From PALSA-693 sp963780345 (lineage in GTDB: Bacteria > Actinomycetota > Acidimicrobiia > Acidimicrobiales > Palsa-688), in assembly GCA_963780345.1 (NCBI GenBank), contig CAWABU010000002.1, positions 248,001-312,000 of the forward strand: a stretch of DNA of 64,000 nt. Reading direction: 5' to 3'. Within the stretch, counting starts at the first letter, position 1. Every line of letters starts with the position of its first letter. Below the pieces are notes generated by a model. It saw nothing but the letters and a program-made list of their open reading frames with translations. It did not search any database and was not told the DNA's origin. Below, one piece after another: positions 51,106 to 57,851 of the stretch. A program made the position numbers and the translations under genes.

Positions 51106-51738
51106 TCAGTCGCCGCCGGGCCTGGTCGCACCGACGTAGACGTCGCCACCCCAATGGGCGCCGACCGTGACGGGAAAGGGCTCCAGCCGCACGAACGCCC
51201 CCGTGTGCGGCGCGTCCACCATCTGCCCGGAGGGGTCGACGACCAGACCAACGTGGGTGACGCCACCGCCTTCCGGCCCGAAGAAGACCAGGTCGCCCAC
51301 CATCAGCGGAGCGCTGGGTGACAGCAACGGACCGGCATCGAACTGGTCCACTGCGACGCGGGGAAGGTGCACCCCGGCGGAGGCCCATGCCGCCTGGACC
51401 AACCCCGAACAGTCGAAGCCCGCGCCCGGGGTTTCTCCACCCCACCGGTAGGGAGTCCCGATCTGGGCCAGGGCGTACTCGACCGCGACCCCGGCCGCGG
51501 GTGAGGTCTCCGTCCCGGCTGGAGGCATCAGGCCGGCCGGGGTCGGCCTGGCCAGCATCGGGTTGGCCGGAGTCGGCCTGGCCGGCGCCAGGCGGGCCGG
51601 TGCCGCTGACGCCGGGCCGGCCGGGTCGGCCGGGTCAGCCCTGGCCAGCGCCACTGCGACCACGACGCTGGCGACAAGGGGGGTGGCCATCACCAGGGCG
51701 AGTAGGCCTACGAAGAGCACAACTACGATATATTTCAT
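51106..51738 (-). CDS. NlpC/P60 cell-wall hydrolase
   Basis: Secreted or membrane-tethered peptidase of 210 residues. Signal-like helix at 3-32, a repetitive Ala/Pro/Thr/Arg linker (PARPTPANPMLARPTPAG) and the NlpC/P60 domain with catalytic Cys in FDCSGLVQAAW, His in THVGLVVD and a third His in DAPHTGAF. It cleaves peptide stems in peptidoglycan. ATG 51738 lies in a strikingly AT-rich patch (51720-51760) that should hold its promoter and perhaps that of the divergent gene. Confidence 0.88.
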   Translation of the reverse strand: MKYIVVVLFVGLLALVMATPLVASVVVAVALARADPADPAGPASAAPARLAPARPTPANPMLARPTPAGLMPPAGTETSPAAGVAVEYALAQIGTPYRWGGETPGAGFDCSGLVQAAWASAGVHLPRVAVDQFDAGPLLSPSAPLMVGDLVFFGPEGGGVTHVGLVVDPSGQMVDAPHTGAFVRLEPFPVTVGAHWGGDVYVGATRPGGD

Positions 51739-51840
51739 ATCTTTTAAATGTATATAGCTGATACCCTCGCCGCATATACCTCAGCCAGCCGCGGGCGGCC
51801 GGTACTCTCTGAGCGCAGGCGTGACGTCTTGGGAGGTTTG

Positions 51841-52644
51841 TTGCGGTCGTCGATCGCCGACTACGAGATCATCCGGGCACTCCCCCTCACCGGAGCGGGC
51901 CAAGCCCGTCACCTGGCCCGACCCCCCGATCGTCTGGGTGTCAGCGAACCCGTGATGATCACCGAACTGGCCGTGGACGCGGCGGGCTGGCGGGACCTCA
52001 CCAGCCAGCTGTCCCGGTTGGCCGGCGTCGATTCCGACCGGCTGCTGAGGCTGTATGAGGTCGGGCCCGATCTGGATGACCAGGCAGCAGGCGTCTACCT
52101 GGTCTCGGAGGCCGCATCCGGCGGCAGTGCCGGCGACCCGATCGATCCCTTCGACGCCGCGACCCGGATCCGGGCGGTGGCGGACTCGGCCAGAGCCGCC
52201 CACGCTCTGCACGAGGCCGGCATCGTGCATGGGTCCATTGGCAGCGCCTCCATCTTCCTGACCTCCCGGGGAGCGGTGCTCGGGCCCCCGATCTTCGGGG
52301 CACCCGCTGGCGAGGTGGCCCGAATGCGTGATTGGCGGAGTCTCGCCGTGCTGGACCCAGCCTTGCTCCGCGGCGAGGAGCCATCCCGGTCAACGGACGT
52401 CTGGGCATTGGCGGCCACCTTGCACGAACTGATCTCCCGCCGGCCCCTCTACCCGGGAATTGCCGACGATCCGGGCGTAACCGCCGTCCAGCGGGTTCTT
52501 TTCACCCGACCGGAGATCGACCCCAGCTTGCCCTCCGAGCTGACGCAGACCCTGACGTTGTTCCTGGCCGATGACCCGGCCGAGCGGCCCAGGACGGCCG
52601 AGGACCTTGCTGATCGCCTCATGCGCGCCAGGGCGCTGGCATGA
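51841..52644 (+). CDS. Protein-kinase-like protein (pseudokinase)
   Basis: About 267 residues from TTG 51841, which has GGGAGG just upstream; ATG 51748 is an in-frame alternative adding 31 residues. A Ser/Thr kinase-like fold is suggested by DYEIIRALPLTGAGQARHL at the start, ADSARAAHALHEAGIVHGSIGSASIFL (HRD loop position), and DVWALAATLHELISRRPLY (helix F, APE-to-DxW region). The HRD aspartate is replaced (HGSI), no DFG is found (GPPIFG instead), and no clear Lys-Glu pair exists. It is probably catalytically dead and a binding module. Overlaps the FHA gene by ATGA. Confidence 0.68.
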   Translation: MRSSIADYEIIRALPLTGAGQARHLARPPDRLGVSEPVMITELAVDAAGWRDLTSQLSRLAGVDSDRLLRLYEVGPDLDDQAAGVYLVSEAASGGSAGDPIDPFDAATRIRAVADSARAAHALHEAGIVHGSIGSASIFLTSRGAVLGPPIFGAPAGEVARMRDWRSLAVLDPALLRGEEPSRSTDVWALAATLHELISRRPLYPGIADDPGVTAVQRVLFTRPEIDPSLPSELTQTLTLFLADDPAERPRTAEDLADRLMRARALA

Positions 52645-54077
52645 TCGAGCGGATCGAGGTCACGCCCGGACCGGGCACGGTGATCCGCTACGGCGGCATC
52701 GTCGCCTGGGCCGACCTGGCCGCATCACCCGCCCTGATCAGTTTCCTCGCCCAGTCGGCCCGCAATCTGGGGCCGTCGCCACGGGGTGGCCGCCAGATCG
52801 CAGACCACATCGCGGGTGTGCTCGCCGCCCGGGACCCGGAGCCGCATGTCGCCTTCGCCGTCCTGGGCCCGAGCGACCACGGCTGGGCGTCTCTCCTGCA
52901 TGGACCGGTCCAGGCGTGGGACGGGGCCCGGTGGCTGACTCCCACACCCAGTCCGGGCTGGCTGCAGGCCATCATCACGCCTCGTCCGGCGATCACGGTC
53001 GCCGCCGCAGGGATGCCGGCTCCGTCGTTACATCCCGATGCCATGTGGGACCTGGAGGCCGGAGTGGTGCCCGGAGCCGGTTTCGTGCTGACACCGGGAT
53101 CGTCACCCGGCCAGACAGGTGTGGTGCTCCCACCGGCCGGAGAGTCGGCCGACCTCGGGCAGGATGCCGCGTCGGCCTCGGTCGACACAGCCGCAACTCC
53201 GGACGCGGATCCGGCGGAGGTGGCCGCCACCGCGGCGCTTACCTCGATCCCGCCGACGCTGGCGATCTCGGCCCTCGACGCCGGAAGGGAAGCCGAGCGT
53301 CACGACGAAGATGCCGCGCCACGTCCGGTGGAGGCCGCGGTGACGGCCGCGGCCCTCGGGTCCTCCGCCGAGCCCGAACTGGAGTCCGGGCCGGAAGCAG
53401 TGACCGATCCTCAACCCGACGCCGCCACGCCTGAGCCGGAGCTGGAGGTGGAAGCCGGGCCGGAACCAGAACCAGAACCGGAGCCGGCGACGCGTCGACC
53501 GGTCGCTCCTGGGCCGGCCGGCTCGCTGGATCTGCGGGCCATGACGGCTCCGGGCGGTCCGCCCCTTCCCCGTGGCAACGGTCCGGCCCATCCGATACCC
53601 GGCGCCCCGGTGGTGGCCGGTGTCCTTTGCGCTCGTGGTCATCTCAACCGGCCGGGCCTCGCCGTCTGCGCCCGCTGCCACACACCGATGCCGACGGGAG
53701 CCCGGGACGCGGTCAGCGGGACGAGACCGCCCCTCGGGGTGCTCGTCACCGACGACGGCGTTCTGTATCGGCTCGACCGGGGCTACCTGGTCGGCTCCAA
53801 CTCGACCCGCGACCCGACCGTCGGCGGCGGCCTGGCCCGCCCCCTGGTCCTCACCGGAAGCGACGTGTCAGGATCGCATGCCGAGATCCGGCTGGCCGAC
53901 TGGGATGTAACCGTCGTGGACCGGGGCTCGGCGGCCGGGACGTGCATCTACGAGCCGGGCGCCACCGAGTGGGCCCGCATTCGGCCCTACGAACCCAGAG
54001 TCGTCGCCGCCGGCACGCACGTCGCCTTCGGGCAGCGGGTCGTGACGTTTATCAGCCCCTGGGTTCCGTCCGCCTGA
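52641..54077 (+). CDS. FHA-domain protein with zinc-ribbon-like element
   Basis: Protein of 478 residues. N-terminal region of about 150 residues (RYGGIVAWADLAASPALISFL ... WDGARWLTPTP) of unknown fold; a long Ala/Glu/Pro linker (about 170-300, with repeated EPEPE); a Cys/His element CARGH ... CARCH at about 330-352; and a C-terminal FHA domain with GSNSTRDPTV, VSGSHAEIRL and VVDRGSAAGTCIY. FHA domains bind phosphothreonine. Coupled to the pseudokinase gene (ATGA), the pair looks like a signalling scaffold of the kind seen beside type VII secretion genes, but none are present here. Confidence 0.78.
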   Translation: MIERIEVTPGPGTVIRYGGIVAWADLAASPALISFLAQSARNLGPSPRGGRQIADHIAGVLAARDPEPHVAFAVLGPSDHGWASLLHGPVQAWDGARWLTPTPSPGWLQAIITPRPAITVAAAGMPAPSLHPDAMWDLEAGVVPGAGFVLTPGSSPGQTGVVLPPAGESADLGQDAASASVDTAATPDADPAEVAATAALTSIPPTLAISALDAGREAERHDEDAAPRPVEAAVTAAALGSSAEPELESGPEAVTDPQPDAATPEPELEVEAGPEPEPEPEPATRRPVAPGPAGSLDLRAMTAPGGPPLPRGNGPAHPIPGAPVVAGVLCARGHLNRPGLAVCARCHTPMPTGARDAVSGTRPPLGVLVTDDGVLYRLDRGYLVGSNSTRDPTVGGGLARPLVLTGSDVSGSHAEIRLADWDVTVVDRGSAAGTCIYEPGATEWARIRPYEPRVVAAGTHVAFGQRVVTFISPWVPSA

Positions 54078-54123
54078 GTACGGAGGGCGCAGTCCCAGAG
54101 GCGTACGGTATGACACGCCGGGA

Positions 54124-54492
54124 CTACTCGATCACGCTGCGGTACTGCGGGCAATAGGCGCCAACGGCGGCATCGATGACGGCCCCGAGGTCCGACGATG
54201 GCAGAGGATGGCTTCCTTCGAGCAGCGGCAGGCGGTCGGCCAGCTCCTGATACGACGCACCGGAATGGAACCCATCGCACGCGGCGTGGCCGAGCCGTTC
54301 CAGCTGGACGTCGCTGCGGTAGCTGTTGATGTCGGGCGCGGCCACGTGGACCTGGGACAGGAAGACCTGGTTGGCGGGGTTGGCGGCGGGCGAGCTGCGA
54401 CCGCCGCACCCGGTCAGAGCGACCACCGTCAGCGCGGCCAAGAACACGCCCGCGACCCGACCCGGCCCCCGACTGGCATCACCTTGGCCCAC
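54124..54492 (-). CDS. DUF732-like lipoprotein
   Basis: Lipoprotein of 122 residues. Signal helix with lipobox VVALTGC at about residues 23-29, then a small helical domain with VFLSQVHVAAPDINSY, LGHAACDGFHSGASYQEL and the end AVGAYCPQYRSVI. The paired cysteines and the YCPQY ending match DUF732, a family of small secreted actinobacterial proteins of unknown role. Read convergently with the FHA gene. Confidence 0.75.
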   Translation of the reverse strand: MGQGDASRGPGRVAGVFLAALTVVALTGCGGRSSPAANPANQVFLSQVHVAAPDINSYRSDVQLERLGHAACDGFHSGASYQELADRLPLLEGSHPLPSSDLGAVIDAAVGAYCPQYRSVIE

Positions 54493-54605
54493 CGCCGTGG
54501 AAGTGTAAAAGCGCGACGCCCGGAGGAGCAGTCATCCCCACCGTCCCGTGCCGATGAGGCGCCGCGGGTCGCCGCGACACTCCCGCCATCGACCAAGCTG
54601 GCGGC

Positions 54606-54992
54606 GTGCCCAGGCCGTCAACTCTGTACGAACGGGCCGGTGGCGATGCCTTCTTCGAAGCCCTGACCCGCAATTTCGATGACGCCGTCGCCGCGGACCC
54701 CATCCTCCTGCGGGTCTATCCGTCTGACCCCGACCAGCTCGAGGCGGCCCGTCAGCATCTGGAGTGGTTCCTCATTCAGCACTCGGGCGGCCCGGCGGTC
54801 TTCCGAGCGCGGCGGGGTGAAGGCCGCCTGGTCGAGCGGCACCACCGCTTCGCCATCGGACCGGAAGAGCGGGACGCCTGGCTACAGCACATGACCGAAG
54901 CGGTCCGGGCGGCCTCGTTGGGGCCGCTCGACGAGATGCAGATGTTGTCCTTTTTCCGGGCGACCGCTGACAACCTGGTCAACCGGGCCTGA
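54606..54992 (+). CDS. glbO: Group II truncated haemoglobin
   Basis: Globin of 128 residues. LYERAGGDAFFEALTRNFDDAV is helix A/B, the proximal His lies in ERHHRFAIG, and the Trp of RDAWLQHM is the G8 tryptophan typical of TrHbO. It binds O2 or NO and is usually linked to redox or nitrosative stress. The GTG start follows GGCGGC without a ribosome site. Convergent with ftsX. Confidence 0.88.
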   Translation: MPRPSTLYERAGGDAFFEALTRNFDDAVAADPILLRVYPSDPDQLEAARQHLEWFLIQHSGGPAVFRARRGEGRLVERHHRFAIGPEERDAWLQHMTEAVRAASLGPLDEMQMLSFFRATADNLVNRA

Positions 54993-55052
54993 CCAGCGGT
55001 CAGACCCGGTTGACCAGACCGGCGGCGATCGGCCGGGTGGCGCCGGGCCGGG

Positions 55053-55940
55053 CTAGACGGCGAGGAAGCGACGGATGGCGAAGGCCGAACCGAACACTCC
55101 GACCCCGGCCCCGATCAGCAGGAGCCACAGGCCCGTCACGATCGCCTCGTGGGGGGTCACGTACAGCTGCCGGGACCCGAGCACGGTCTCGTTGCCGACG
55201 AAGGAGGCGATGGTGTCCCGGACTAAATAGGTGAGGGCGAAGGCGATGGCAGCTCCGACAATGCCTTCGATCAGGCCTTCGAGCATGTACGGCACCCGGA
55301 TGAACCAGTTGGTGGCGCCGACCAGCTTCATGACCGCCACTTCTCGCCGCCGGGCGAAGATGGCGAGCTGGACCGTGTTGACAATGAGAGCGATGGCGCC
55401 GATCATCACGCCGATCGCCAGGGCGACTCCGATTTTCCGCAGCTGCTTGAACTGGTGCAACAGGGCGGCGATCTCCTGCTGGGCGTAGGACACCTGCAGG
55501 ACTCCGGGCTGGCCCTGGAATTGTCGGCCCAGCTCGGAGATGTCCTGGGCCTTGGTCGGCACGACCCGGTACGAGGGGGGCATGTCGCTGACGCCCAGCA
55601 CACCGACGATGTCGTTGTTGCCGCCGAAGATCTCCTTGAACTCCTGGTAGGCCTGCGTCTTGGTGACGAAGTGGTACTTCTTGACCCCGGGGGTGCTGGC
55701 CAGCTCATGGCCGATGGCGGCAGTCTCCTGGGCGTTGACCTGGGGCTGGAGGAAGATGGCCATCTCCACCCCGCCTCGCCACTCGATCGACGCCTTGTTG
55801 ATGGCCTGGCGCATGATCAGCACGCCCCCGAGGGCCGACAACGATACCGCCATGGTGATGATCGCCGAGAAGGTCATGACCAGGTTGCGGCGCAGGTTTC
55901 CCGCGGTCTCACGCGCGACGTAGCCAGTGGACACCCGCAC
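55053..55940 (-). CDS. ftsX: Cell division protein FtsX
   Basis: Membrane component of the FtsEX complex, 295 residues. Helix 1 at about 22-44, a large outside domain (about 50-165) that in actinobacteria activates peptidoglycan hydrolases, then three helices in the C-terminal half with the cytoplasmic loop ARRREVAVMKLVGAT contacting FtsE. GTG start 6 nt after the ftsE stop, so the two are coupled. Order secA-prfB-ftsE-ftsX is the actinobacterial one; smpB, normally next, is missing at this site. Confidence 0.94.
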   Translation of the reverse strand: MRVSTGYVARETAGNLRRNLVMTFSAIITMAVSLSALGGVLIMRQAINKASIEWRGGVEMAIFLQPQVNAQETAAIGHELASTPGVKKYHFVTKTQAYQEFKEIFGGNNDIVGVLGVSDMPPSYRVVPTKAQDISELGRQFQGQPGVLQVSYAQQEIAALLHQFKQLRKIGVALAIGVMIGAIALIVNTVQLAIFARRREVAVMKLVGATNWFIRVPYMLEGLIEGIVGAAIAFALTYLVRDTIASFVGNETVLGSRQLYVTPHEAIVTGLWLLLIGAGVGVFGSAFAIRRFLAV

Positions 55941-55946
55941 CTGCTG

Positions 55947-56633
55947 CTACGCCCCCATCCCGTAGACGCCCCGGGCCTGATCCCGGATCACCGAACCCCG
56001 GTCGAGCTCGATGACCCGGCGGCGCATCGAGTCCACGATGGTGTTGTCGTGGGTGGCCATCAACACCGTCGTGCCGGTTCGGTTGATCCGATCCAGCAGC
56101 CGCATGATGCCGGCGGTGGTGGAGGGATCGAGGTTGCCGGTCGGCTCGTCGGCCAGGAGTATCAGCGGTCGGTTGACAAAGGCCCGGGCGATGGCCACGC
56201 GCTGTTGCTCGCCACCGGACAGCTCGTGGGGCAGGTTGCTGAGCTTCTTGCCCAGCCCGACCAGATCGAGGATCTGCGGCACCTGCGATCGAACCACGCT
56301 CCGAGGCCGACCGATGACTTCCAGCGCAAAGGCCACGTTTTCATAGACGGACTTCGTCGGGAGCAACCGGAAGTCCTGGAACACGCATCCGATGTTGCGG
56401 CGCAGGTAGGGAACCTTCCACGGGGTCAGGGCGCCCACTTCCTTGCCGGCGACCCAGACGCTCCCGGCCTCCGCCTGCTCCTCCTTGGTCACCAGGCGCA
56501 GGAAGGTCGACTTGCCGGACCCCGACGGTCCCACCAGGAAGACGAATTCCCCCTTCTGGATGTCGACGTTGACATCCCGCAAGGCGACAGTTGTCCCCTT
56601 GTAGGTCTTGGTGACGCTCTCGAGCTTGATCAT
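55947..56633 (-). CDS. ftsE: Cell division ATP-binding protein FtsE
   Basis: ABC ATPase of 228 residues. Walker A GPSGSGKSTFLRLV, Q-loop in VFQDFRLLP, signature LSGGEQQRVAIARA, Walker B LILLADEPTGNLDP and switch His in MATHDNTIVD. Drives FtsX to activate septal wall hydrolysis. It starts about 80 bp after the prfB stop. Confidence 0.96.
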   Translation of the reverse strand: MIKLESVTKTYKGTTVALRDVNVDIQKGEFVFLVGPSGSGKSTFLRLVTKEEQAEAGSVWVAGKEVGALTPWKVPYLRRNIGCVFQDFRLLPTKSVYENVAFALEVIGRPRSVVRSQVPQILDLVGLGKKLSNLPHELSGGEQQRVAIARAFVNRPLILLADEPTGNLDPSTTAGIMRLLDRINRTGTTVLMATHDNTIVDSMRRRVIELDRGSVIRDQARGVYGMGA

Positions 56634-56716
56634 GAGAAAAAAGGACGAGACGAGCGTCGCCGGGGTATGCCCGACCTGGCCACCCGTCGCTGCCGAATGT
56701 TAGCCGGGCGGCCTGG

Positions 56717-57848
56717 TCAGCTAGCAACATCGCCCGCACCGGCTCGCCGCCAGCGCAGGAAGGACTCCATGAAGGGATCGAGGTCTCCGTCCAGGACCGC
56801 CTGGACGTTTCCGGTCTCATGGCCCGTGCGCAGGTCCTTGACCTGCTGGTAGGGAGCCAGGACGTAGGAGCGAATCTGGGCCCCCCAGCCGACCAGCGCC
56901 TTCGGACCCGCCATCGCCGACAGCTCCGCGTCGCGGGCCTCGCGCTCGTAGCTCCGCCAGCTTCGAGGCCAGGATCTGCAGGGCCTTGGCCTTGTTCTGG
57001 TGCTGGGACCGTTCGTTCTGGACGGCCACCACGGTCCCGGTCGGAAGGTGGGTGATCCGCACGGCCGAGTCGGTGACGTTGACGTGCTGACCGCCCGCGC
57101 CCGAGGACCGGTAGGTGTCAATGCGGAGATCCTTCTCGTCCAGGTCGACCTCTCCCGACAGGTCCTCGAAGAAGGGCACCACGCTCATGGCGGCGAAGCT
57201 GGTCTGCCGGCGAGCCTGGGCGTCGAAGGGCGAGATCCGCACCAGGCGGTGCATCCCGCCCTCGGAGGTCAACAGTCCGGTGGCGTAGCGACCCCGGATG
57301 ATGAAGGTGGCCGAGAGGATGCCGGCTTCCTGGCCCTCGCTGACGTCCTCGACCTCGAAGTCAAAGCCCCGCCGCTCGGCCCAGCGCTGATACATCCGCA
57401 CCATCATCTCGGCCCAATCCTGGGCATCGGTGCCGCCGTCCTTGGCGTGAATCTCGCAGACCGCGTCGTTTTCGTCATGCTCGCCGGTGAACAGCGAACG
57501 CAGCTCGAGGGCGTCAAGGTCCCTGCTGATGGTGCCGACCATGTCCTCGAGCTCGGCTGCCACCGAATCGTCGGCCTCTTCCACGGCGAGTTGGTAGAGC
57601 GTCTCGGCGTCGGCGACCTGGTCCTGCAGCGTGTCGAGCCGATCGACATCGCCTTTGGTCTGGCCGTACTCGCGCGTCACCCGTTGACCGGCCTCCGTAT
57701 CGTCCCAGAGATTGGGTCGCGACAGCTCTTTCTCCAGGTCGGCGATGCGGGCCCGGAGCTCCTCGAGGCGCAAATAATGAGCCGCCTCGTCCAGCCGCCG
57801 CCGGACGGCGACCAGCTCTGACTCCAGATCGCGGACGGTGGCTGGCAT
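56717..57848 (-). CDS. prfB: Peptide chain release factor 2, frameshifted near 3' end
   Basis: RF2 of about 376 residues if one base is removed. RF2-specific codon-reading motif SPF in RLVRISPFDAQARR and the catalytic GGQ in RSSGAGGQHVNVTDS are intact. After LASKLAEL the frame changes: text resumes as REARDAELSAMAGPKALVGWGAQIRSYVL in the next frame. An extra T at about 56949 (A in the coding strand, in GAGCTACGAGC) explains it. The usual programmed RF2 frameshift is near codon 25 and is absent, since the N-terminus is continuous. ATG 57848 begins 4 bp from the secA stop. Confidence 0.92.
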
Positions 57849-57851
57849 CGG

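Noticed and set aside
57600..57848. Programmed RF2 frameshift near codon 25
   Set aside because: The N-terminal reading frame is continuous with no in-frame TGA; the only shift is near the C-terminus.
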